Of a stretch of DNA of 64,000 nt, positions 34,101-62,500 are shown in pieces (the stretch's first letter is position 1; every line of letters begins with the position of its first letter). The stretch is from Nematostella vectensis (Eukaryota; Cnidaria; Anthozoa; Actiniaria; Edwardsiidae): the NCBI RefSeq assembly GCF_932526225.1, contig NC_064035.1, positions 16,977,969 through 17,041,968 of the forward strand, given 5' to 3'. The notes beneath the pieces were generated by a model. That model was not told the DNA's origin. It did no database searches and saw only the letters and a program-made list of their open reading frames with translations. The translations under genes and the position numbers were made by a program.

Positions 34101-36283
34101 GATAATAAAATTGGATTATCAGTTTAAAAAATATGTTTTGTAAAATATGGCAAAAGTAATGTAGCAGTGTCAACAAAAAGATTAAAAATTAAAATAACCA
34201 AAAGCTATTTTGGCATCAAGGTAAAGTAGCTATCATGTTGTCAGAAAATAATAATACCAAGTTGATTTTAAACAATCAATAATTTACAAAAAATGAAGAA
34301 ATTCATCTGAGCCATTATGTGGCCAAGTATATATATTTCATATTTTACCATATTTAATATATATTTGCAAACAAAGAAAGAGTATTTCATCCCTAATGAA
34401 ACTAAACCAATAGCAATTATAAGATGTAAATTTCAATGCGCCAGAAAATCAATAGAATGTGTTATCTTTAAGCTTTAGATGTAATATCTTTGAGTGTCAA
34501 CAAGCATGCAGACGGCACAATGACAACAAAATAACAACAACTCAACAATTAATCTTTTCATGCTTATATAAAATGAAAATGGGGCAGTAGGGATTTCAGC
34601 TATGTACACAATAGAATGAAGTCTGGCATTTTATCTTAATCAAAATAGGGGTGGTACATTTAGAAGGAAAACAACAAGGCCTTGACACAGAATGATGTTT
34701 AATTTTAAGGGAAATTTTTAAAAGCCACTTTTAGTCTTAATTGATTCCCAGCCCCTACTACCTCGTGGTGTAAGCATTCTGTGAAATTTCTATACCTCCA
34801 TTTCAGAACTTCTCCATAGTGGTTTACTTTCAGTCTCCTAAATAAAATAAGCAGTGCAAAGCAAACAAGCAAAGCAATAAGCAATTACAGAGTATTACCA
34901 AACACAAATACAACCACACTATGTAAGACGTCTTGTGGATAAAATCAACAAAATAAAACTGCAATTTTTATTTATTTCAAATGGTGCCAATCGGTGCACT
35001 TATTAAACCAAGGTTATTTTTTAAGTAGATGTGTTTATTGGTTTTTACAAGTGGAGAAATACAAATTAATAAACCAAGTGGAATCATACTTATTCTCTGA
35101 CAAAACTGTAAGGATAACACTAGAAGGAGCAGAATCATTTGTTCTTCCCTTCTAATTGAGAGCTGAATACTTGAGAAAATAATTAAAATAGTGTTTACCG
35201 ATGCATTATTTTCAAGTTCTATTTAATGCACCTCCTACTATGCCATGCTCATTGAGCACGAACTTCATTTGCAAGAACTTCTATAGACAAACGTTCCTTG
35301 TTATATGGGCGGTATCAAAACCTTTAAAAAGTCTAGGTACAAGATAGAATTCATATTCTAGCCATGAGCCCTAGCTAAAAGACAGCTAAGCTTCACTGAA
35401 TAAACAAGCCAATATTGGTGCTATATTAATACTTGATGATCTATTTTAAGTTTAGTACTTGCAAGTAGCAATGCAATGAATTTATACAAATTTAAGCGAT
35501 CTAATCTCGGGCTAAGATTTTTTATAGAGATTAAAAACAGAAGTTGACAATGTAATCACTGGAGATATTGTAGTACAGTATATCAGAACATAATGGGAAC
35601 TTCAAAAATATACTATTGACATGTGACCTCAAGCAATATAAAACTATCAAGGATAAAGCCATATTAATATATTAATCGATTGTTAACAAATAATTGATTC
35701 CAATAAAAGATGCAAAAGTTGTTCAAACCACAACAATCGAGCAATTGATATAAAGGCGAGAACATAATTTACAAATATGGCGTGCTGAAAAGCCGCTTTA
35801 GATGCAACAATCACCAGAAATCCAAAAAACCCAAAGACTTGTGACACTTCATAAATTGCATAATGCAATAAATGTGAATTTCAGGGGATTCCTCAACCTT
35901 CAGTTTCATGTTGCGTGTTTTTGTAGTAAACTTAAGTATCCCAAAAATTGCTAATTCATTTCAAGACAAAGTCCAGATAGAAACAAAACTCCAAAATATC
36001 TGAACGCACCGCTAAAAAAAAAAAAAAAAAAAAACGAAAGCAATTCTTTTGTTTAAATGTGAAACCTATGGGAATATATTTATCTGTAATTATATTATTA
36101 TTACAATTATTTATCATTTATTTTGGGATTGCGAGTAAGCCGTGGGTTGGTGACGTCGAAACTCGGGTTGAAGGCAAATTTAGATGAATTGGGTAACAGT
36201 TTACGAGCTGAACATTTTTTTACCTGAAGTTTGCTATCACTCATTGAGACATCCATCGCCTCGTCCTGTATGGGCAAGGACAT
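22171..36283 (-). CDS. PRKAG: AMP-activated protein kinase gamma subunit, 17 coding exons, 484 aa
   Basis: Regulatory nucleotide-sensing subunit of AMPK; its four CBS repeats bind AMP, ADP and ATP. Exons in coding order: 36224-36283, 34796-34837, 33212-33592, 32865-32919, 31982-32079, 31629-31662, 30949-30996, 29782-29840, 28035-28080, 27528-27582, 27240-27366, 26202-26282, 25802-25886, 25659-25696, 25502-25573, 24880-24954, 22171-22269. All phases join. Landmarks: [13 protein letters not shown] and [10 protein letters not shown] (CBS1), [41 protein letters not shown] (CBS2), [14 protein letters not shown] (CBS3), [14 protein letters not shown], and [20 protein letters not shown] (CBS4). The Ser/Pro-rich N-terminal 160 residues, mostly one 381-bp exon, resemble the extended N-termini of vertebrate gamma-2/3. 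The start ATG at 36283 is probable; the frame stays open upstream. The specific paralogue is undecided. Confidence 0.95.
22450..24835. repeat. 31-bp minisatellite in the last AMPK gamma intron (about 75 copies)
   Basis: Tandem repeat with core ggataaacagacaggctgac followed by agacacggcat (31 bp). Variants are acgacat, acaacat, aagacat and atcacat. Blocks of variants repeat, which indicates segmental duplication within the array. It fills the intron between exons 24880-24954 and 22171-22269, that is, inside CBS4. Long minus-strand open frames here (SLSVYPC-type) arise because 31 is not a multiple of 3 and the unit has no stop. Confidence 0.95.
26941..27071. mobile_element. Hairpin MITE-like inverted repeat (131 bp)
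   Basis: The two arms begin taagcatgggt and run about 50 bp to attagccacc with few mismatches, around a short loop. The structure is a near-perfect foldback of the MITE type in an AMPK gamma intron. There is no coding capacity. Confidence 0.75.
29938..30823. mobile_element. Non-autonomous DNA element with long imperfect terminal inverted repeats (about 0.9 kb)
   Basis: The left end ttgtctacaaaatgaagacc and the right end (minus strand) gtgtctacaaaatgaagacc open arms that continue for about 60 bp through gaccccaaaag. The interior (30140-30620) contains further short inverted segments (gtttctc, gggcccgaa/ggccgaagggg), possibly a nested insertion. No transposase is seen. It lies in the AMPK gamma intron between 29840 and 30949. 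Confidence 0.65.
31264..31527. mobile_element. MITE-like element with imperfect terminal inverted repeats (about 264 bp)
   Basis: The left arm catttt caaaacacgattt...ttttctgttc...gagccaatcag and the right arm read on the minus strand (cattttcaaaacagagattt...ttttctgttccg...taagccaatcag) match over about 70 bp with small gaps. It sits in an AMPK gamma intron. The ends are approximate. Confidence 0.6.
33593..34795. other. AMPK gamma intron, nothing recognised
   Basis: AT-rich intron between the N-terminal Ser/Pro-rich exon and the 42-bp exon. I see no transposon ends, RNA gene or coding potential. The next intron (34838-36223) is similar and carries a 21-A run near 36013. Confidence 0.5.
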
Positions 36284-36823
36284 ATTTAGGAAGGACCTAT
36301 TAAGAGAGGAGTGACAAAAACAAAGCGTGAAGACAATAAATACAAACCGAGCAGAACAGTGAAGCCGAAATTTGACATGCAAACCAAACGGATGTTCAAA
36401 TGGAATAAAAAGTTCTAAGCATGCAAATCCCGCCTAACCGACTGATTATGTGGATGAAACTTTACACGTCATTTTGCATATTAGCCGGTGTTTTTGTAAG
36501 ACGCAATACTAATTTTAGCCGAACAATTCTTAAAATATAATACTTAATCCTCAGTACAATAAAGAGGCCCCAACCAGAGCGACACAACTGCAAAACATCC
36601 GAATAAGCAGGGCAATCAAGACGATATCCTGCACTTTGACGGCCCTATGCACATCTTACCTATGTATTGAAGACTTCACTAAGATGTTAAGGCCTTGGTT
36701 TGTGGTGTACAGGGAGTAGAATCGGCCAGATTTTCAAGTGTTCTTTGCGAATCATGAGCTCGAACTCGAACTGAATCCGACACTCTCACTTAAAGTGAGC
36801 CCGCAATTAGACGGCCAGAGGTA
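36284..36823 (-). promoter_or_regulatory. Presumed 5' UTR/promoter region of the AMPK gamma gene
   Basis: Sequence immediately upstream of the first coding exon, with more CpG and less AT than the introns. A possible splice acceptor (ttaatag|gtcc) lies about 15 bp upstream of the ATG, so the 5' UTR may begin in a separate exon. No core promoter motif can be assigned with confidence. Confidence 0.35.
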
Positions 36824-38082
36824 ATTGTCATAGTGACGGTAGGTACTTCAAATATGATCGGTGAAGTGTGTTCAAGATACAATATAAGTGAACTGCACCC
36901 CAGCAACCGGTGTACCGTCCTATGGTGTCGAGTGTCCCTGGCCGTCCTTAGGTGTACCTGACCGTCCCTAGGTTTAAATTGCTGTCCTTAGGTGTCCTTT
37001 GCCGTCGTTAGATGTACCTAACCATCATTTGGTGTTCTTTGGCTGTCCTTTGCCGTCCTTAGGTGTCCTTGGCCGTTCTTATGTGTACCCGGCCGTCTTT
37101 AGGTAAACCTTGCCGGGGAGCTGTAATTCGAGAGGTTTGGGCGAATCCCATAGCCATTGGACTCTTGATTTTACATAGCCAAGTACATCTAAGAACGGCC
37201 AAGGACACCTAAGGACGGCCAAGGACATCTAAGGATGGTTAGGTACACCTAAGGTCGGCAAGGTACACCTATGGACGGCCAAGGACACCTAAGGACGGCC
37301 AAGGACACCTAAGGACGGCTAGGTACACCTAAGTACGGCTAGGTACACCTTAGGATGGCTAAGTACAGGTACATCTAAGGACGGCCAATGACACCTAAGG
37401 ACGGCCAATGACACCTAAGGACGGCCAATGACACCTAAGACAGCTATGTACACCTAAGGACGGTTAGGTACACCTTTTGACGGCCAATGACACCTAAGGA
37501 CGGCCAATGACACCTAAGGACAGCTAGGTACACCTAAGGACGGCCAGGTACACCTAAGGACGGCCAAGGACACCTAAGGATGGTCAAGGACACCCAAGGA
37601 CGGCCAAGGACACCTAAGGACGGCTAGGTACACCTAAGGACGGCCAGGTACACCTAAGGACGGCTAGGTATACCTAAGGACGGCCAGGTACACCTAAGGA
37701 CGGCCAAGGACACCCAAGGACGGTCAAGGACACCTAAGGACGGCTAGGTACACCTAAGGACGGCCAAGGACACCTAAGGACGGCCAAGGACACTTAAGGA
37801 CGGCTAGGTACACCTTAGGATGGCTAGGTACACCTTAGGATGGCTAGGTACACCTAAGGACGGCAAGGTACACCTAAGGACGGCCAGGTACACCTAAGGA
37901 CGGCAAGGTACGTCTAAGGACAGTCAGACACACCTAAGGACGGCAAGGTATGTCTAAGGACGGCAAGGTACGTCTAAGGACGGTCAAGGACACCTAAGGA
38001 TGGCCAATATTGTATGGACACACTTTACCGATCTTGGACACACTTCACCTATCATATGTGAAGTACCTACCATAGTGACAAA
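36824..38082. mobile_element. Foldback-like element: inverted termini enclosing a 20-bp tandem repeat in two opposed arms
   Basis: The outer ends are inverted copies: ggtaggtacttcaaatatga, then tcggtgaagtgtgttcaaga, at 36838-36880 against the complementary sequence at about 38030-38072. Inside, a 20-bp unit (aaggacggccaaggacacct and variants) runs in minus orientation at about 36908-37113 and in plus orientation at about 37181-38008, around a 65-bp unique spacer. Long inverted repeats made of short direct repeats are the hallmark of foldback elements. No protein is encoded. It stands about 0.5 kb upstream of the AMPK gamma start. Confidence 0.65.
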
Positions 38083-40053
38083 GTCAGTTTTCGACGTGCG
38101 TTCGCACCTCGACAATTTTATTCGTCTGCGTTTGGTGTGTTCACTTTTCATTTACGCATATTGTATTTTTTATTTAAAACAGATTCATCTGCACATAGTC
38201 AAAGTTGGAAAAACTGCACGTTAGGCATTCCCCCCAGTTTTGCACCAATCTTCCTTGCATATCATTTTGATATGATTACTTAGCTTTACTTAATTATACT
38301 AGAAGTTTCTAACAGAAAGTGAAGTGCTCGCTGCAAGAGACTATGGAGGAGTCAGAAAAAAGGCACTTGTTGTACGTTTAAGTCATGGGGTGGGGATGAT
38401 ATGTATTTAATACAAGGAATTATTATAAACTCAACTTTTAATGAACTTCAATATAAACTGTTAACTTTTACAAGTATGAGGTAATTGTTATAATACTATA
38501 ACAATAAAACAATAGTTTTAACAATGTAAACAAAAATTGAATATTGAATATATGAATAATCTATTTTGCCAACAGTATTACTAATGACGTTTCCTTTCTT
38601 ACAGAGGTTTCGTTTTTATATAAAAAATTTCAACTTTTTGGGGGACTTCATTGACAGTGTTCTTCAAAAAGAACTTTCGAATAAATCGAGCTATCATAGT
38701 AGAACTTTTTTCATTTATCCATGAAATTTGCTGGGCAAACTTTCTAGCATCAGTAGACAAAAGGAATAAAATCAAATAAAATCATTGCTCTACTTACTGA
38801 AAAAAATCGCAGTTCCACTCCCTACGTCGCAAGCACTTTGTTTTGCCAACGTCGGAAACGTCGCACAACAAAAACACGTTTTCGACTACGATATCCCAGA
38901 ATAAGTCTATCACCCGAAATGCCTTCTGGGAACACCGACATATCCCAAGGAGCGATTATTTGGCTTGTCCGAGATGGGCTTGGGAACTACTCATCAACAG
39001 CGACATACTCCAAATCGTAATTAGGTATGCTCGCTACGTTCGCAATAATTTTTTTGTCCAAATGCTGTTTCATTTCTAGTTACAGAATGGGCAGGGGTCC
39101 TTAACATATCTGGCCATATCTATCCAAAGAGTATCCAGCCTATAGACTTTTTTGCACGAACCTCTAGAGCATTGAAGTATCACTAATGTTAAATCACATT
39201 TTGTTTCAGAAATGGAGAAAGTAAGTACTTATATATAATACTAAAATCAGTGAACGTTGGTAACCTGTTACCAGCAGGCAAAAGAGCATACATTAATAAT
39301 TAACCAGGGCCGTGGAAAATTTTCAAACATTTTAAGGAAATGACAAAGTAGGGGTGTGGCTTTACACCCCAATATTTTCTTAAATTAGTGACCCAAACAT
39401 TTCAAAAAATAATTTTAACAAATATATAGAGGCACGGACTAGAATAATATTATTCAATAGCCCACAGTAATACATACAATGATTTTTAAATTTAATTTTA
39501 TGAAAATATGTCACTTGGAACAAATAGTGCAATAATGCTGTCTACAAACATAATATCTAAAAAAGTCTAGCAGAGATCAGGCTTGCAGCTGGCAGACAAA
39601 GTAAAGAAAAAGGCTTCTGCCCCATCCTAGCAAATACAGGAAAGAACTTAGGCTTGCCCTCCTCCCTTCCCAACTTTAGTACACTACAGCCATTATTTGC
39701 TATGCATTTTACGATAAACCTTGCAAAACAACCAAACTGAAACACTTAGGCCACATAAAAATTGCTTAGTTGTGATTTCTTCCTCAAGAGCATGTGAAGG
39801 AATAGTTTTCATTTTTTACTCTTTTTATTCTTTAAAAGGCACTAAAACTATAAGGCTTTTGGTTTGCGTGATTGGCCTTTTGTGTCTGATATTGCGGTAA
39901 AAAAGGGTGTCACCCTTCTGTGCGGTATCTAATATTTCCGGGTTTTTTTCCTGAGGTATTAGAGTGTTTTTATCAATTTTGTGTGGTATTGCAGTAATTA
40001 GACCCCCCAACATACATCAGTAATTGCCACTCTATATTGAACTCCAAGTGGTC
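38083..40053. other. Intergenic sequence between the AMPK gamma upstream region and the folate-receptor-like gene
   Basis: No gene recognised. A slightly CpG-richer patch lies at about 38800-39000. At 39207-39226 a perfect-looking acceptor, a few bases containing ATGGAGAAA and a gtaagt donor lie together, a possible microexon without recognisable partners. The 3' UTR of the folate-receptor-like gene should occupy the right end. Confidence 0.4.
39824..39829 (-). promoter_or_regulatory. Candidate polyadenylation signal of the folate-receptor-like gene
   Basis: AATAAA on the minus strand (tttatt on the plus strand), about 225 bp past the stop codon. Confidence 0.45.
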
Positions 40054-41745
40054 CTATAGCATAGCTAACAGAAAAGTCAATCCACCAAACAAGAATATCA
40101 CAGAGGCAGAATTTGTAGTTGTGCTGGCAGTTGGGTCTTTGTATGTCATCTCCATGCATACACTCTTGTCTGTGCTGTAGGTGTAAGAAGTGTTCCACAT
40201 CTTGTTGCAGAGACCTTCACCATTCTTGAACATGCTAGCATAGGTTTGACATGTGCTGTTGACAGGGCAGCTATTGATGCCATGTTGGTTGAATTCGTAA
40301 CCAGTCAGAACATCCTCCACACAGATTTGATCATTCTTGCAGGCATCAAACCAAGAGTCACAGTAAGAAGAGCAGATTGGGACACCTTTAAGACGAAGAG
40401 TAAAATGAGTGATACAAAAGTCTCAAGGGATTAGGGCAAGATTTTATAAAGGGGTTGGAGGTTCCTTGCTCTCCCATAGATATCAATATTTCTTTCTATA
40501 TTTATAAAATAAGACTGAGATGAAAGGGGCGGGGGATTGAGTCTATGTAATTATGCACATAGCCCCTCACGAAAATATTCCTTTCATATACTTTGGCTTC
40601 ACAAGGCAGGGGGTTTACATGAATGGTTAGTAAAGAGAATAATGATGACAATGAGGGTAAAGAACATACCATGAATTGCGCCTGCACTTGACATGTGCTG
40701 GTACTTGTAGATGTAGGGATCACACTGGTAAAAACATTCCTATAACAGACAACCGTTAATTGCATTAATGCCATTAGTAAAAGGCTTTCAGGAGAAAAAG
40801 TAATGTATGTATTATCCATGATTTCCGTTATCCTCTAAAATCACAAGAATAACTATATTCTTAATGGCTTCCCTCCTCCCCCTAGGTAGTGGAGGTAGTG
40901 GAGCCTACATATAACAAACACCCTCTGAACAAAGATAAGTGTCTGATTTATTTAGGTTTCTCCATTTAATTGAGGTTACAGTATGTTTATAGAGTTTGAC
41001 TGAAGAATTTGCCTGGAGGAGGACTTCGATAAAAACAGATGGGGATGATTGTCGGCAAAATAAATTTAAACCCTAATGGCACTTGGGGTGTGGTCAACAG
41101 AAATTCTTACCCCTCAGTGATAGCAAATTGAGAATTTTTCACCCTAACAGATAGCAGAATCAAAAAAAAAAACGACCACCTAAGGAATAGCAGTTGGTCG
41201 AATTATATACCCTAAGAGATAGGATGATCTCTCCTGTCTACTTTTCTGGAGAATTCCCCCACCATCCCCCCATCCACCGCCACCACCACCCCCAGGAAGA
41301 ATTCGATTTCCGAATTCCCGAAAATAATTTGACCTTAAAAAGCCAATCGAACAAGTGTTCAGATATATAGTTGAATAGTTTCTATATTCTTCTTTTATTT
41401 GTCCAAGTCTATTGACATAGTTACCTGCTCAATCCAGAACCTCTCACATGCACGACTGAGATTTTTGCATAAATCCCATGTGTGATTGTATAATTTCTCT
41501 GTGCGTGTTGCTGCAAGTTCAACAGTGAACTCTGGGGTACAACAGGAGTTCTTTTCGTACACTTTGCACTCCCCAAACTTGCCGAGCTCCGGACCAGGAC
41601 TGGCTTTATGGTACTTGCCTTTGATGCACTTTCCATCGCTGGCCACGTTGTTCACACGGAGAGCAAGGATCACGAAAAGAAGCCATGTTAAAAATACCCA
41701 TTGAGTGTTACGGATCTTGTTTAAGTGGGTGTTGATTGAAAACAT
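40054..41745 (-). CDS. Folate-receptor-like protein, 3 exons, 240 aa
   Basis: Member of the folate receptor/riboflavin-binding protein family: secreted or GPI-anchored, Cys-rich vitamin-binding proteins at the cell surface. Exons 41425-41745, 40670-40739 and 40054-40385 join in phase. A hydrophobic leader (about residues 15-32, ending NNVASDGKC) follows the N-terminus. Family features: a CIKGKYHKASPGPE start resembling the receptor N-terminus, paired Cys (NSCCTPE), RACERFWIEQECFYQCDPYI across the first splice, ICSSYCDSWFDACKND and LCNKMW. The C-terminus ends in an 18-residue hydrophobic stretch (SASVIFLFGGLTFLLAML) after a small polar Ser/Thr/Asn run, as expected for GPI attachment. Length is typical for the family. 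Ligand specificity cannot be judged from the sequence. It diverges from ERCC3, 483 bp apart at the start codons. Confidence 0.88.
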
Positions 41746-42228
41746 AACGATTATCTCTTAGAAGAGCTCGAAAACTATTTTTAGGATCCAAAGTGCTAGT
41801 TTTGTGGTATGTACTGCAAAAATACAGTGTCGTAATAGACAAACACTTTTTAGAAGCGCTAAAGAGCAACACCACGTGCGAGACGCATTCGATGAAGCGG
41901 AGCACACAGGGATACCGTGATGTATCACAAGTGTACACAGGGATACCGTGATATGCAAGTGAAATCAAAGAAATACGAGGATGCCTTGAAAAACACACTA
42001 TTGACTCTTTTTTCTATCTTATACCTACCCTTATTTCTCCCACTCCCTCTTATCGTGTCTTTGTAGCCCTCCCCCCTCTTTTCGAAATTGTCTCCTCGGT
42101 CCTCCTGTTGCAGCAGCAAGGAACGCCTGTGACTAATAACTTGTCTTCATGTGAAGATGAACACATTGACGTTCGCGAAAACGTCTTTAAAGAACTTGTA
42201 GTCATTTTAGATTTTTTAGGACGTGACA
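41746..42228. promoter_or_regulatory. Divergent intergenic region between the folate-receptor-like gene and ERCC3
   Basis: The two start codons are 483 bp apart on opposite strands, so both promoters must lie here or use upstream UTR exons. A short direct repeat cacagggataccgtgat occurs at about 41901 and 41937. No TATA box is assigned. Confidence 0.5.
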
Positions 42229-59209
<16,981 letters not shown>

Positions 59210-59582
59210 CGCGCCTAGTATCTAAGGACAACTGCTTAATACGTGGAAGTGAGGGTAACCCCTCACTTTTCTCGTGTACATGATATTTGTAGCCTGCGTT
59301 CATCCGGTTTACAATAGAATTTTTAAAGCCTGGTGCACGCATGCTAAGTATTAGACTCTATGGATTAAGTGAAAAGTAAATAAAACACTTTTATTGTTTC
59401 TCATGGCAAGTCTTTCTCATGGGCATTCTAGGCAACCAGGAGCATCGATAGCCTGATTTATTAGACGCTAGGAGATCGTTCGCTTCTATTCCGAAGCAAT
59501 ACGTACCCTCCTGCACATAGCTCTCTGTGTCGCTCGTTTACTTTGCTTGATATGGAGCATCACAAGCTACACATCAAGCAAA
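59210..59582 (+). other. ERCC3 3' UTR and downstream flank
   Basis: Follows the TAA at 59207-59209. An AATAAA at 59379-59384 (agtaaataaaac) is the likely polyadenylation signal, giving a 3' UTR of about 190 bp. No other gene is seen before the 17-bp array. Confidence 0.7.
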
Positions 59583-62500
59583 GCATACGCCAAACCCTGA
59601 TATACGCTGAACCCTGATATACGCTGAACCCTGATATACGCTGAACCCTGATATACGCTGAACCCTGATATACGCTGAACCCTGATATACGCTGAACCCT
59701 GATATACGCTGAACCCTGATATACGCCAAACCCTGATATACGATGAACCCTGATATACGCCAAACCCTGATATACGATGAACCCTGATATACGCTGAACC
59801 CTGATATACGCTGAACCCTGATATACGCTGAACCCTGATATACGCTGAACCCTGATATACGCCAAACCCTAATATACGCTGAACCCTCATATACGCTGAA
59901 CCCTGATATACGCTGAACCCTGGTATACGATGAACCCTGATATACGCCAAACCCTGATATACGCTGAACCCTGATATACGATGAACCCTGATATACGCTG
60001 AACCCTGATATACGCTGAACCCTGATATACGCTGAACCCTGATATACGCTGAACCCTGATATGCGCCAAACCCTGATATACGCTGAACCCTGATATACGC
60101 TGAACCCTGATATACGCTGAACCATGATATACGCCAAACCCTGATACACGCTGGACCCTGATATACGCTGAACCCTGATATGCGCCAAACCCTGGTATAC
60201 GCCAAACCCTGATATACGATGAACCCTGATATACGCTGAACCCTGATATACGCCAAACCCTGATTTACGCCAAACCCTAATAAACGCTAAACCCTGATTT
60301 ACGCTCAACCCTGATTTACGCTCAACCCTGGTATACGCCAAACCCTGATTTACGCTCAACCCTGATTTACGCCAAACCCTGATATACGCTGAACCCTGAT
60401 ATACGATGAACCCTGATATACGCTGAACCCTGATATACGCTGAACCCTGATATACGCTGAACCCTGATATACGCTGAACCCTGATATACGCTGAACCCTG
60501 ATATGCGCCAAACCCTGATATCCGCTGAACCCTGATATACGCTGAACCCTGATATACGCTGAACCATGATATACGCCAAACCCTGATACACGCTGGACCC
60601 TGATATACGCTGAACCCTGATATGCGCCAAACCCTGGTATACGCCAAACCCTGATATACGATGAACCCTGATATACGCTGAACCCTGATATACGCCAAAC
60701 CCTGATTTACGCCAAACCCTAATAAACGCTAAACCCTGATTTACGCTCAACCCTGATTTACGCTCAACCCTGGTATACGCCAAACCCTGATTTACGCTCA
60801 ACCCTGATTTACGCCAAACCCTGATATACGATGAACCCTGATATACGCTGAACCCTGATATACGATGAACCCTGATATACGCCAAACCCTGATATACGCT
60901 GAACCCTGATATACGATGAACCCTGATATACGCTGAACCCTGATATACGCCAAACCCTAATATACGCTGAACCCTCATATACGCTGAACCCTGATATACG
61001 CTGAACCCTGATATACGATGAACCCTGATATACACTGAACCCTGGTATACGCTGAACCATGATATACGCCAAACCCTAATATACGCTGAACCCTGATATA
61101 CGCTGAACCCTGATATACGCCAAACCCTAATATACGATGAACCCTGATATACGATGAACCCTGATATACGCTGAACCCTGATATACGCTGAACCCTGATA
61201 TACGCTGAACCCTGATATACGCTGAACCCTGATATACGCCAAACCCTGATATACGCCAAACCCTGATATACGCTGAACCCTGATATACGCCAAACCCTGA
61301 TATACGATGAACCCTGATATACGCTGAACCCTGATATACGCTGAACCCTGATATACGCCAAACCATCATATACGATGAACCCTGATATACGCCAAACCCT
61401 GATATACGCTGAACCCTGATATACGCCAAACCCTGATATACGCCAAACCCTTATATACGCTGAACCCTGATATACGATGAACCCTGATATACGCCAAACC
61501 CTGATATACGCTGAACCCTGATATACGCTGAACCCTGATATACGCCAAACCCTGATATACGCCAAACCCTGATATACGCCAAACCCTGGTATACGCCAAA
61601 CCCTGGTATACGCCAAACCCTGATACACGCTGAACCCTGATATACGCTGAACCCTCATATACGCTGAACCCTGATATACGCCAAACCCTGATATACGCTG
61701 AACCCTGATATACGCTGAACCCTGATATACGCTGAACCCTGATATACGCTGAACCCTGATATACGCCAAACCCTGATATACGATGAACCCTGATATACGC
61801 TGAACCCTGATATACGCCAAACCCTGATATACGCTGAACCCTGATATACGCTGAACCCTGATATACGCTGAACCCTGATATACGCTGAACCCTGATATAC
61901 GCTGAACCCTGATATACGCCAAACCCTAATATACGCTGAACCCTCATATACGCTGAACCCTGATTTACGCCAAACCCTAATAAACGCTAAACCCTGATTT
62001 ACGCTCAACCCTGGTATACGCCAAACCCTGATTTACGCCAAACCCTGATATACGCTGAACCCTGATTTACGCTGAACCCTGATTTACGCTGAACCCTGAT
62101 ATACGCCAAAACCTGATATACGCCAAACCCTGATATACGCCAAACCCTGATATACGCCAAACCCTGGTATACGCCAAACCCTGATACACGCTGAACCCTG
62201 ATATACGCTGAACCCTCATATACGCTGAACCCTGATATACGCCAAACCCTGATATACGCTGAACCCTGATATACGCTGAACCCTGATATACGCTGAACCC
62301 TGATAACGCTGAACCCTGATACACGCCAAACCCTGATATACGCTGAACCCTGATATACGCCAAACCCTGATATACGCCAAACCCTGGTATACGCCGAACC
62401 CTGATATACGCCAAACCCTGATATACGCCAAACCCTGATATACGCTGAACCCTGATATACGCTGAACCCTGATATACGCTGAACCATGATATACGCTGAA

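Noticed and set aside
38838-39079. Short basic open frames in a CpG-richer patch
   Set aside because: No family resemblance, no splice context and two frames equally open; treated as non-coding.
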